Source of the DNA: Phaeosaccion multiseriatum
Taxonomy: Eukaryota > Ochrophyta, other classes
NCBI GenBank assembly: GCA_965112735.1
Contig: OZ218960.1
Location: forward strand, 62,001 to 126,000
Length of the DNA stretch: 64,000 nt
Direction: 5' to 3'
The stretch's first letter is position 1. Every line of letters starts with the position of its first letter. The notes under the pieces are model-generated. The model was not told the DNA's origin. It saw nothing but the letters and a program-made list of their open reading frames with translations, and searched no databases. Shown here one piece after another: positions 29,579 through 40,700 of the stretch. The position numbers and the translations under genes are program-made.

Positions 29579-32500
29579 TCACATCCGAGCTGCCGTTGAA
29601 GAGCGTCGAGCGTCAGCAGCAGCAGCAGCAGCCGCAGCAGCAGCCTCAGCGGCGTTGGCAGCGATGCGAGCCTCGACGTTCTTGAGGTTAATCCTCATCT
29701 GCGGGTGTGCCCCTGCCCTACCCTCAGCATCGCCGCCCTCGTTGTCCATCACTTCGATTGCCCTCGCATACAGCGCCCGCGCCTCCTCCAGCTCCCCCAG
29801 CAGCTCCTGTACGGTTTCAGTTTCAGTTGAATGCACTGTAAGGTTAACACGTCACGTCGGGTCCGTAACCCATGTGTGGGTAGGAACCACTCGCTGCTCT
29901 CTCTGTCTAGATTCTTGTCCTTTCGTCGTTCGCCAGCTCTTCGTTTCTTCGTCTCTCGAGGTGTGCCATGGCATCTTCTCACCTTCTGTCTGTTTGTGAT
30001 CCTCTCACTCTCTTCATACCTCCCTCTCTCCTTGTCCCTCTGTCTCTATCGCTCTCTTCTCTCCGTGTGTGTGTCTCTCCGCATCTCTCTCTTCCCTCTG
30101 TCTCATTCCCTTTACACACTGCACCAACCAACCCATTCCCTTCACACACAGCACCACCCAACTCGACCGCTTGCGTGGTAGACGGCCTTAAAAACTGCAA
30201 ATGAGCTGACCACTGAACTGAACCACGACTTTCCTTCACCCTTCACCTCACCTGCAGGTAGCCAACATTGTTGAGCAGCTCCGGCGAGCTTGGCTCCTGC
30301 TGCAGGGCCCGCGAGTACAGGCTGCGGGCAGTGACCAAGTCCTGTTTGTCCTGATACGCCACCCCCGCGTTGACCAGGAGGGCCAGGCTGTCAGGCTCGT
30401 GCAGCAGCCCTGTTGCAAAGGCTTCGGCGGCCACGTCTAGCAGTCCGCCTGCGGAGTACAAGGAGTGGAGGGGAGGACGTGGAGTAAGTCGAGGCACCAG
30501 GACGAAGGGTATGTGATGTGAAAGGATAGTCATGGTCAGATATAAAGATGGAGGAGACAGAGAGGAAGAGAGAGAGAAAAGGGAGAGAGAGGTACTTGGA
30601 ATAGTTTTGCGTCTCTATCCACCCACCCACCAACCCCACGCACGCACGCACGCACCGTCCTTGGCGGCAAGCCCCATTTGGTTGTAAATATCCTCGAAGG
30701 CCATGCGATCGCCGCCATCCACTGCCATCCCCGCGTTTCTGTGGGCCGCCTCCACGTAGCTGCGCACTGCCTCAGCGAAACCGCCGCGAAAGGCCAACGC
30801 CATTGCTCGGCAGTACCACGCCAAAGGGAGGGCTTGCCCCCCTGCCCCTCCTCCTCCTGCTCCTCCTTGGCCCTCGTCCGTCCTCCCTCCTCCTTCCCCC
30901 GCCTCCTGCTGTATCACCAACAGCTGCTGCTGCTGCTGGTGGTGTTGACCGTGCAAATACCGCGGAGAGGGCCCCAGGCTCCGCTCGAGGTAGCCCTCGG
31001 CGATGAGCAGCAGCTGATGAGCGTCGTCAAGCGCCCCCAGCCCCGCCGCCTTGGTCACCAGCAAGAGGTGCTCGTGTGCCAGGTACGTGAGCGCGTGCGC
31101 GTTCTCACCCCGACCAATCATATCGACATCGACATCGGTATCGATAACACTGCCACCGGAGGAGGGGTCAGAGGAGGGGTCCAGTTGCCGTTGTTGTTGT
31201 TGTTGTTGCACCACGGGGCGTAGAGATAGCTCCAAGTGCTCAATGGCAGCGGCGCTGTCTCGCTGGAGGCGTGCGGCAAGGCCTCTGTTGTACTGTGCAA
31301 CTTCGAAGGTGGGGTAGATCTGGAGGCATATGGAGGGAGGGAGGAGGGGGTGGGCGGGAAGGAGGGGGGAGGGAGGGAGGGAAGGAAGGAGGGGGGGGGG
31401 GGAAGGAGGGAGGGAGGAAGGGAGGGAAGGAAGGAGGGGGGGGGGGGGAAGGAGGGAGGGAGGAAGGGAGGGAGGGAGAGGTCCGGGGATGCAGGGATAA
31501 GGGACAAGGCGGGAGGGTCGGAGGAGGGTGGCTTAGCACAAGACAGTAGAGGGAGAGGCGGAGCGGGCGTAAAGGAGAAGCAGCACCAAGGCGTGCAAGG
31601 AGAGGGGGGGGGGAGGAATGAGGATCAATCTGCGGCTTTCCCTCTCTCGGATCGATCTCCCCCCCTACCCTCCCCTCTCCCTACCTGCAAGGCCCTGTCC
31701 AGCAGCTGTGCTGCCTCCCCAGCCTCGAAGGGCGTGAGCTTAAGCATGGCGAGGTTGTTGAGCGTCTTGACTCCCGAAGGACACACCAAAAGGGCGGCCT
31801 CGAAAAGGGCTCTCTCGCTGCGCCACTCCCCGCAGCGCCGATAGGTTCTGACACCGAAGTGCACAGCCCAAGCGAGGAGCAGAACCAGCAGCAGCAGTCG
31901 CAGGCTTCCCTGCGACTGGGGGGGGCGCGAGGGTTGTACCACCAACTGGTGTGGACTCTTCCCTCCTGCGTCTTGCTGCTCCACCGTAGACGGTGCAGAA
32001 GGTTGGCCGCTGCTGCGCACTTTCTCCTTCTCCTTCTCCTCGTCCTCCTCCTCGTCCTCCTCCTCCTGCTCCTCCTCCCCGTCCTCATCCTCTTTCTCAT
32101 CCTGCGGGTCCGTTTCGCTCTCGTCCGTTTCGCTGCCATCGTTCTCCTCCTCCAGCTCCTCTAAAATGGCCTCTCCTGCCAACACCTCATCATCATCATC
32201 CTCCTCCTCCTCCTCCTCCTCCCCCTCCTCTTCCGCCTCTCCTTCATGCTCTCCTTCTCCTTGTTCTTGCTCTCCCTTGGATACGACCGTTTCGTCCTGG
32301 TTCTTCTCCTCCTCCCACCTTTTCACGCCCTCCTTGCTCTCCTCCTCATCGCCCTTCCCCCCCTCACCACCTTCTCCCACGTCCGCATCCCCTCGATAGT
32401 CGTACAGCACACACCCAGCCAGCACGCACGCCCCCACGCTCGGCAGGTAGAGCAAGCGCTCCGCCAGCACCGTGCCCACGGGAAAGAAGAGCTGCGCCGC

Positions 32501-33033
32501 CGGAAGGAATGGAACCAACAACATGACCATACCCCACAGCAAGGGGAAGTGGCGCAGGCGGAGGCCCATCACCACTGCCCACAAGGCCGCTGCATAGAGG
32601 ACTACGGCCAGCCCATTACGCCAGTCCGCCCACTCCTCGATTCGAGGCAGGCAAGCCCACCCCCAGTCGTAGCACAGCCTCTGGGGCCACAGCAGCAGCC
32701 ACGCGTAGCGCACGTGGGTATGTGCGTAACTCAGGAGCCGCGCCCGCTTCAGGGGAAGGATGGCAATGTCGTTCTCAAGCACGCCCCAAGGCCGCAGCAG
32801 GGATGACCCGTGGAGGGCTACATGGGACAGCACCACGCCAATTGTGAGCCCCACGAGCGCGCCCATGCGAAGGAGCAGGCAGACAAGGCCTTCTCGCCGG
32901 CTGTGCTGCGCCACGGCGGCCCAAAACACCCTCCACCACGAGCTCCTCCCACAGAGGCCACTGGGGGCACCCCTCTGTCTCTGCTGCGCCTTCTGCTGCC
33001 CACTCATGTCCCTCTTGGGCGGTTGTATCACCA

Positions 33034-33071
<38 letters not shown>

Positions 33072-34844
33072 TGTTGCTCCTGCATTGGCCAGAGAGAAGC
33101 CCGCAGGAAGTGCAAAGCCTCTCCACAGAGCAGCACCCCGAAGGTTGTGACTCCAACCTCCTTGCACAGCGTCGCCAGCACGGGCAGTCCCAGCGACAAG
33201 CACACCTTGACCGCTGGCATAAGGCGCCCATACCACCACTTCCACCACCAACACCCGGCCGCGATGCCTTCCTCCCCACCCTCCTCACTCTTCTCTCCCT
33301 TCCCCTTCCCCTTCCCCTCCCCATCACCCTGGTCCCGTGCCTCCTGCCGAGTGTGATGCGGCGAGGGCCAAGCCAGCAGCAGGGCGGCCAAGCTGAGCAG
33401 GCCACAGAGCACATCTGCCCTCCCCACGAGGGGCGCCACGGCCTCCACATGGGCGGGGTGCACGGTGAAGAGCAGCGAGGACAGCACGGCAGGTGTCTCC
33501 TGCAGTCGCACCACACGCGGGCTGGTGCTTGGGCTGCTTGGGCTGCTGCCAAGCTTTTGGCCGTTACTACTATTCCTACTTGTACTGCTACTGTTCTTAC
33601 TTGCCCGAGGGGGTTCACAGCCACTCTCCTCCCACGCGGGGGGAAATGGGCCTGCCCTGGTCTTGGGCGCTGATGCTGCCGCTGGTGCTGCCACTGAATC
33701 ACCAACGGCTGCTGCTGCTGCTGCTTTTGTGGGTTCCGCTCGGCTGATGGGCCCGCCTACGGCTCTCCGTGCCAGCGTGGAAACCCTGCCTGGCACAGGC
33801 GTCACGGCGAAGACCCTCCTCACGAGCAGTAGCACCAGCACACACGCGAGGGCGTGCAAGCATACGTTGGTCAAGTGGAAGTGGCGAGTGCATCCACTGC
33901 TACTACCTTCCTCCAGCCGAAGCCCAGATGCGTGCTCGCTCCCCGACTGGGGAGACGAGGGGGGGAGAGAGGGGGGTGAGGATGGGAGGGGGAGAGAGAG
34001 GGAGTTCGAGATGGAGTGAGACTGAGAGTGAGAGAGACACACATAGGGAAAGTCAGAGTGAGATAAACACACATGTACACACATCAATAGAGAGAGGGGG
34101 GCATGCTCCGGTAAGGGCACGCGCCGGAATCCTTGGAGGGAGGGCAGCAACCAGGCCGAGCTCAGCTTTGAGTGCAAGCACCACAAAGTAGGGGCCTTGC
34201 CGACGAGCGTGGCGTCCGTTGCTGTAAAGGCACAGTTACTGCTCCAGGTGCAATCTTCTCCACCCTCTCGTCGCTCCCTACCCCCCCTCCTCTGCCGCTC
34301 ACTTACCCGCTCGGAGTCGCTGCCGTGGGCGAACAAGGGGCTGGGCGCGAGCGCCCTGTTCCATCGGTACGTGGCTGTGGTGAGGGGCCTGAAGCTCTTG
34401 TGACTGCCAGGGAGGGTGATGTCCTGCCCCCAGAAGTCGTGGTGGAGGAGGGAGGACCAGGGCTGGTCGGCATTGATGTCTGCGTTGTCGAGCTGTGGAG
34501 AAGAGGAGGTGAAAGGGCGAAGAGAGGAGTGAGAATCTTACATGCAATTTTCCGGCCTTCCCACCCCGCTCTACATGTCCTCTGCCTCTTTTGCGACTGG
34601 GAGTCTAGAGTCTTTGCGTGCGCGAATGAAGGGAAGGTGACAGGGAATTTGCAAGGACAAACCGTGACGAGTGACGGCTAACGCTCACCACAGCTGCTCT
34701 GTCGTCCCACACAAAGCCTCCCTCCAGCGTGGTCCAGTGAAGTCCAGCAGCCAACAGGAAGATGCACAGCGGAGCCAGCCATGGCCTAACCAGCCTCTGC
34801 CTCTCAATCGAATGGAGCAGCCCGAGGAGAACCTTCCGCGGCAT
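29579..34844 (-). CDS. TMTC-family O-mannosyltransferase with TPR repeats
   Basis: Six exons (34844-34689, 34492-34307, 33946-31685, 31319-30656, 30448-30252, 29806-29579) join in phase to 1,230 residues. N-terminal helix LAPLCIFLLAAGLHWTTLEG is followed by FVWDDRAAV, HHDFWGQDI and SHKSFRPLTTATYRWN, the catalytic-loop region of the family. Then FHLTNVCLHALACVLVLLLV, several membrane helices, and a DUF1736 block: RARLLSYAHTHVRYAWLLLW, PQRLCYDWGWACLPRIEEW. After the last helices come a ~130-residue Glu/Asp-rich insert and TPR repeats (SGVKTLNNLAMLKLTPFEAG; LLDVAAEAFATGL; ARSLYSRALQQEPSSPELL; EEARALYARAIEV). Animal TMTCs add O-mannose in the ER lumen, with TPRs facing the lumen. Inserts carry four copies of dispersed motif A and one of motif B. 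The C terminus is poly-Ala. Confidence 0.88.
30714..30730. repeat. Dispersed motif B copy in TMTC exon 4
   Basis: CCATCCACTGCCATCC, read on the coding strand as GMAVDGG between two TPR-like segments. Confidence 0.8.
30908..30926. repeat. Dispersed motif A copy in TMTC
   Basis: GCTGTATCACCAA with a CA insertion before GCTGC, followed by CTG repeats. The coding strand reads QQQQQLLVIQQ. Confidence 0.8.
31322..31480. repeat. GGGA/GGAAGGAGG array in TMTC intron
   Basis: Degenerate G-rich tandem repeat, with two near-identical blocks of about 60 bp, in intron 3. Confidence 0.88.
31934..31950. repeat. Divergent motif A copy in TMTC
   Basis: TTGTACCACCAACTGGT, translated on the coding strand as HQLVVQP. 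Confidence 0.6.
33023..33070. repeat. Motif A copy with (CTG)n tail in TMTC
   Basis: TTGTATCACCAACTGCTG runs directly into about ten CTG units. The coding strand reads poly-Gln followed by LVIQPP in a loop between membrane helices. Confidence 0.9.
33694..33724. repeat. Motif A copy with CTG tail in TMTC
   Basis: CTGAATCACCAACGGCTGCTGCTG. The coding strand reads AAAAAVGDSVAAP, a different frame from the copy 650 bp away. Confidence 0.8.
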
Positions 34845-35128
34845 ACCACCGAGGATACACCTCGCAACGGTTGACTCGCCTCCTACTCCTGGCTACTCCT
34901 GCTTGCACTCCTGCTGCTGGCGATGCAAGTCTCTCTCCACACCATTAATGAAAGCGTGATACCTATTGAGCACACACTGACTGCGGCACAGAGCCTGACC
35001 TAAACCGACCGCGAGAGTACGAGCAAGTCTGCCATTCGCCAGATGGCACCAAATGGAGGAGGAGAACCAGAGGGGACATCGATGAATTAACCGGCCGTAA
35101 GGCCTCAATTGCAGGGGATAGAGGGACG
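34845..35128. promoter_or_regulatory. Divergent promoter region
   Basis: These 284 bp separate the TMTC ATG (-) from the ATG of the Cys/His zinc-site protein (+). No TATA box is evident, and both 5' leaders must lie here. Confidence 0.5.
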
Positions 35129-36027
35129 ATGTTGAGGCGCACGCAGTCGCTGTCGTCCAGAGAAAAGACGGGGAAGGGGAAGGGGGAGGGAAGGAGTGGC
35201 GAGGGTTCTGCTGGCGCTGCTCGTGCTGCTGCTGCTGGTGCTCTTGCTGCCGCTGCTTCTGCTTCTACTGTTGAGAAGCCCGTCTTCCAGCGGAGACCAA
35301 TCTCCTCTTCCGCGAAGCGAGAAGGGAAGCCAAGTGTTGCGCCATCGAGAGGTTTCGCAAAATCCCCCTCCAAGGGGGAGGCATACTGGGACTTTAAGCA
35401 CAGTTATGTTGATCCCCGCACGTTGGGCCACACCTGCAGGGAGTGCAGACAGCCCTTCACGACGCTGGGAGAGCAGATCACCTTAAGGAGAGGAGGGAGA
35501 ATCGAACTCAGGTAATGGAGGGGAATGTAACAAGGGTTCTCTCTCCTCCCCTTCACCATGCCCCCCTTCCTGCCTCCGCGGCCGGCCCTATACCCTTATC
35601 CTCCTGCCCCACTCGACTCGGTAATGAACCCGTCCATGCATACGCAGGTACCACAATGAGTGCTTCTCCGGCATTGCTGACCCGCGATCGCAGCGCAGGA
35701 GCTCCGCCAACCTCGGAGAGTGGGCCGCGGGTCTGCAGAACACCACCGCGCCGGAGAAGCGGTACCACAAGATGAGGTGAGCACGAGGAGGAGAGGGAAA
35801 AGATTGACCTCACTCGGATGAACTCGCTTTCCTTTCTTGCTGGGGTCTGCTCCTGGTGTGTAATGCTATTTGATGTCTCACTCTCTCTCTCTGTGTCTCT
35901 GTCGCTTTCTGTCCCTACTTATCTCTCTCTCTCGCTCGTCTCTCTCTATCCCTCTCTCTCTTTCTCTCTTTCTCCCTCCCTCTCTCTCTGTCCATCCACT
36001 CTACTCAGGACGAGCTCTCATTGGTGA
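35129..36027 (+). CDS. Small Cys/His zinc-site protein of unknown family
   Basis: Three exons (35129-35511, 35648-35776, 36009-36027) join in phase to 176 residues. A basic, Ala-rich N terminus is followed by YWDFKHSYVDPRTLGHTC, then a Cys/His pattern CRECRQPF with about 25 residues to YHNECFSGIADPRSQRRSS. This CxxC...HxxC arrangement is a single zinc site like half a LIM domain or a PARP-type finger. The rest (NLGEWAAGLQNTTAPEKRYH) is conserved-looking and the protein ends shortly after the last junction. I do not know a named family. The last exon adds only six codons, and a different acceptor would change the C terminus. Confidence 0.6.
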
Positions 36028-36641
36028 CGGACAAGTCGACAAGTCAAACAATATGCCCATTCTTCTTCTCCCGTGTTTTTGGAGGGAAAGGCAGGAGAGG
36101 AGGTGGTAGTCTGAAGGGGCTTCACTCGGCAGCTGAGAGGAGCATGCGTGAGGCCTTCGCCTCCCTGTGACATGATGACGATGAGAGCAGGGGTGGAAAT
36201 CGGGAGCGAGAGGGGCAAGCAAGGGAGGGAGCGAGACCTGCCCCTCTCCCCTCCGCCAGCGTCAGCGCACACGAAGCGTGCCGGCGCGAGCACTCATCAG
36301 CGCTTCGAGCAAGGCTAAGGTACCATGTACATGTAGTCTGTGGGATGGATGAAGTGAGGGGCGAGTCTTTGCCATGGCGATTGGAGTGGACGGAGAGGAG
36401 GGAGGAGGCTCCATGCGATTGACTCGCTCCTTGAGAGAGACGTAACCGACGCACGCGCTGCACCAGCCCACATCCTGCCACCCTGCCCACAGGGAAGGGG
36501 ACGCTCGAGGGGAGGGGGGGTGTCTTCCCTTCACAGGCCCGCCGACGCTGATGATGCTACTGATGCTGCTGATGCTGCTGATGCTACTGCTGCTGCTGCT
36601 GCTGCTGCGGATGCTGCTGATGTTGCTGCCCGACCGACCGG
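36028..36641. other. Intergenic region
   Basis: This region holds CT-rich simple sequence and a TGATGCTGCTGATGCTGC trinucleotide tract at 36545-36620. No gene is supported. Confidence 0.45.
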
Positions 36642-37454
36642 ATGGGTATGGGTAGGACACTTCCTGGAGCGGGATGGCCCAGAGAAGCCTCTTGTTCCCG
36701 GCCGGATGGGATGTCGTGCCCCTGGAAGACCTCGCCGCATTCGAAAGCAGTGCCAGACGGACTTGTCGGAGACGCAAGTGTGGGAGGGAGGGCAGCGCCT
36801 GGGAGGATGAAGGCAGCGACTGCCCAAGAGCGAGGAGGGGGTGGCGATAGTGAGCGGGGCAGGAGCACGGGCCTCGCCAGCGATATGTCTTCTGGTGCTG
36901 CTGCTGCCAGTGCTGGTGCTGGTGCTGTTGCCGCTGCTACTACAAGGAGGGACGGTGATGTTGAGATGGAAGGACAAGGACGTCATACAAAGCGAAGTCG
37001 AAGAAGGGCATGCAGAGAGGGCAGAGAGGGCAGAGAGGGCAGAGAGGGCAGAGAAAGCGTCCCCGGCCTCCTTCCAGTGTCGAGGAGTGTCGAGCTCAAC
37101 CTCGGGACTCGTTTTGATGACGGCTGTGGTGAAGGGTTGTGGGACAAAGAGGACAAAGAGGACAAAGAGGACGAGGAGACGGCGGTCTGTCCGACTGGGA
37201 CTCTCTTCGGCGGGAGACGCAGGACAGGCACCGGAGGGAGAGGGAGAGGAGCGAGCAGGAGGCGCAGAGGCGGAGAGCAGGATCGATCAAGATGGAGAGC
37301 AACGACGCAGCTGAGCGAACCCAAAGAGAAGACGAAGAAGGACAAGCAGGAGGAACACGAGAGAAGGAGAGGAGAAAGAAGGAGGGCCGAGAGGGAACGG
37401 GGGGGGCGTGTGCAGGCTGTGGATCTGGACGAGGGGCGGAGGGGCACGAACTAA
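36642..37454 (+). CDS. Doubtful basic, Arg/Gly/Glu-rich open frame
   Basis: A 270-codon ATG-started frame with Ala-rich, REG-repeat, DKEDKED and Arg-rich segments. A potential nuclear-localisation cluster (HTKRSRRRACRE) is visible. There is no recognisable domain, the opposite strand is also open in places, and repeats such as GGGCAGAGA drive much of the composition. It could be a real disordered nuclear protein or an accident of low complexity. Confidence 0.25.
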   Translation: MGMGRTLPGAGWPREASCSRPDGMSCPWKTSPHSKAVPDGLVGDASVGGRAAPGRMKAATAQERGGGGDSERGRSTGLASDMSSGAAAASAGAGAVAAATTRRDGDVEMEGQGRHTKRSRRRACREGREGREGREGRESVPGLLPVSRSVELNLGTRFDDGCGEGLWDKEDKEDKEDEETAVCPTGTLFGGRRRTGTGGRGRGASRRRRGGEQDRSRWRATTQLSEPKEKTKKDKQEEHERRRGERRRAERERGGRVQAVDLDEGRRGTN

Positions 37455-37781
37455 CGAACTGGTTAGGGCGTCATGTGTAAAGCTGGCGAGGGATGAGGGC
37501 CGCCGAGCGACTCAAAAGGAGAAAAGGGGTAGAAAGACAAACGTTGCTTTTTACTTTTGGTAATCCGACGACGGGCTCCCGAGTCTCGCCGAGGCAACCT
37601 CGAGCAAAACAAGCAAACAAAACAACACATAAGAGAAGAAAAAAGATAGCCTAAGAGAAGCTAAAGATGACTAGAGTAAGTGCGGAAGGCCGCGGCAAGC
37701 CGCAATAGCCGAGAGCGTCGAAAGCCACAAGAGCCAGTTAGAAAACCAGCAAGTAGACAAAGGAGATTGCGGGAAGGGACC
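37455..37781. promoter_or_regulatory. Upstream region of the VWA protein gene
   Basis: This AT-richer sequence (37530-37680) precedes the ATG at 37782. No canonical TATA box is seen. Confidence 0.4.
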
Positions 37782-40700
37782 ATGAGGCTTCAATTGCGTC
37801 CCCTGCGCTTCTGCCTTGCTACCCTCCTCGCCACCACCTCGGTAGCCTTCTCTGCCTCATCCTCCTCGTCTTCCTCCGGCACTCTGTGCGATGTGGTGGT
37901 CGAGCACAGCCTCTCTGCCTCCTCGGACGAGACCACAGGTGGAAACGGGGTCGTTTGTGAGGGCAGCAACCATCTCATGACGTGGGAGCTGACGGGAGGC
38001 GTCGAGAGCGAGATCAGCGCGGGTGTGCTGGACATTGTCGTTCTCATCGACGAGTCTGGCTCGGTCTGGACGGACTGCAACAGGACCTACGATTGCTACA
38101 ACGAGGTGTGTGGAGCGGTAGATGAGACGAGGCCCCAGTCCATCCATCCATGGCAGAAAGAGCAGGGGGTCCGGCCTCCCCAAACATTGCGCGTTGCTTG
38201 GGTCGGGTACCCCTGAGTACTCCATCTCCCTTTTTTTGTCTCTCCACGCGTTCCCTCGCTCATCCTGCCACTCGCTCGCGCTGTGGTCCTCTCTGCACCT
38301 CCCCGCAGGAGGTGGCCTTCGCCCGAGACCTCATCCTGGAGCTCGACACGGCGGGGGGACTCTTCAAAAATGGCGGCATGGCTGGATACGTTGAGTTCTC
38401 CTCCTACATTAGCGGCTCGGGCACTTTCACCAACGCCTCAGGTAGGGGGCATGTTAGGGAGGGTTGACGAGGAGAGGAGGACGGGCGGTTCCAGGCAGCC
38501 CAGCACCTTCGCCATAGTCCAGCAGGGCAGTGGAGTACAGAAAAATATCAGTGCCACGCAATGACTCTTAACGCGATCCTGAGATACAGGCACAAACACA
38601 CACGTCTACACACACACGCACACAAATCTTTCTTCGTGTCTTTCTGTCTCCCTCACTTTCCCCCCGCCCCTCCTCTCTCTCTCTCGTGGCCTACAGAATG
38701 GACGACGGAGTTGGACGCCCAGACCATCCAGGGGGGCTCCACTGCCATCGGCTTGGCCATCCATAAGGCCCGCGAACTGCTCCTCGCTGTGGATGACCGA
38801 GCTGCACACGAGCAAGTCATTGTGGTCATTACAGACGGGCACGATAACCGAGCCTCCTCCAACGGATATTATCCCGACGCACAGGCAGACCTGGCCCGAG
38901 AGGACGACATGATAGTCTACACAGTGGCGGTGAACGCGTGTGGTGACGGCTCGTGTACCAACGCGGATACCATGCTGGCCATTGCGGGCAGTGCGGAGAA
39001 CGTGATGACCGTCGACGACTTCAGCGACCTCAACACCAACTTGATCTCCGAGGTAAGTGTGTGTATGTGTGTGTGTGCCGTTCTTATCTTACTTTGTTTG
39101 CTTTCGCCGCCATTGTCGACTCCATCGCACGGGACCACTCATGCCTACCCGTTTCGGCCTCCTCTCCATTTCCTCCCTCTTCTCTCTCCTCCTCTCCCTC
39201 TCTCTCCTTCCCTTTCCTACCCCCCTCTCCCTCCTTCTCTCCAAACCACCCCACTCCTACCCCCCCTCTCCCTCTCTGCTGCTCCCCTTTCAGCTGGTCG
39301 ACTCTATCCAAGTGCCGTGCGTGAACAACGCCACTCTCACCTTTGACTTCGGAAGTGACGCCCTTGCCCTGCCCAAGGCCGGCTCAGTCTCTGCCGCAAA
39401 CGACACGACCTTCCTGCAGACGGGATCGGTGGCCACCTGGTCCATTCCCTTGTTGGGGGTGACTCCCAAGCTCTTGCAGTACGAGGTGGAGCTGGAGTGC
39501 TCGTGTGCCGCGGAGGGACGCTCGACGGCTCTGTATGAGAGTGTGGCATACGATGTGAGTGTGAGCTTGCTGGACTGGCCTCTTCGCCTCCTCTCTCCCT
39601 CCCTCGCTGCGTATCTCCCTCCCTACCTCCCTGCCTGCACGGCCTGCTATAGGCACAGCTAATGCTGTCGGCAACCCCCCTTTTAATCGCTGCGAATTGT
39701 ACGTCCCTGACCGCTGCCCACTACAGGATGCGGAGCTGCGAATCGTGGAAGTGGCGTGGGAGGACTTGACGGCCTCGGTGCAGAGCGTGGAGGGGTGTGC
39801 GGAAGCGCCCTCACTGGCACCCACAGCAGCACCAACAGTTGCACCAACAGTTGCACCAACATTCAAGCCTACAGCCCCACCCACAGCAGCACCAACAGCA
39901 GCTCCAACAGCAGCTCCCACGGCGGCGCCAACAGCAGCGCCAACAGTAGCGCCAACAGCAGCGCCAACAGCAGCGCCAACAGCAGCACCAACAGTTGCAC
40001 CAACAGTTGCACCAACATTCAAGCCTACAGCCCCACCCACAGCGGCACCGACTGCAGCCCCCACCGTCGCTCCAACGGCCGCCCCCAGCCCCAGCCAAGC
40101 TCCTCCGACGACGGCACCGACAACGGCACCGACTGCCGCGACGGAGGCGCCTCTGTCGGTATCCGCCACCATCTCGCCAACCGCCGATGTCACCACCCCC
40201 GGTCCCTCTCCTTCGCCATCGTCGTCGTTGGAGCCGTCGCCGTACAGTACCTTCCAGGGCACCCTCGTGGCTAAGGGGCTCTCCTCGTGCGATCAGAACG
40301 AGGCTGAGTGGATGGCCAATACCGAGGGGGCGTTGCTGGAGCTGTTCCCTCTGCTCTATAGCGTGAGCGTTACCACCTCGTGCGAGGCCCTTAGGGAGGA
40401 TGCGGACGCCGCCTCGGCATTCACCTTTGGCGCCGGTTCTTCTGCTGCTCAAGGAGATGAGGATGGCAATCGTCGCCAGCGTCGTCGCCAGCTGTTGGTC
40501 GACTCCAGCAGCGACGGGGGGACACAAGCACAGTCACAAGCACAGGGCCTCGACCTCGAGTTCGCTCGCTCCACCGACTTTGAGCTAAAGTACGTGGACA
40601 GCGACGGTTTCATCTCCGAAGACGAGCTGCCCAGCGGGGACTTTCGCCGCCGTCGGATGAACGAAGCCACGGTGCTGCTGTCGGCGAGCGCCAAGCTCAG

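Noticed and set aside
39811-40527. Cys/Trp-rich minus-strand frame (CCWRCCWR repeats)
   Set aside because: It is antisense of the Pro-Thr-Ala stalk repeat in the VWA gene.
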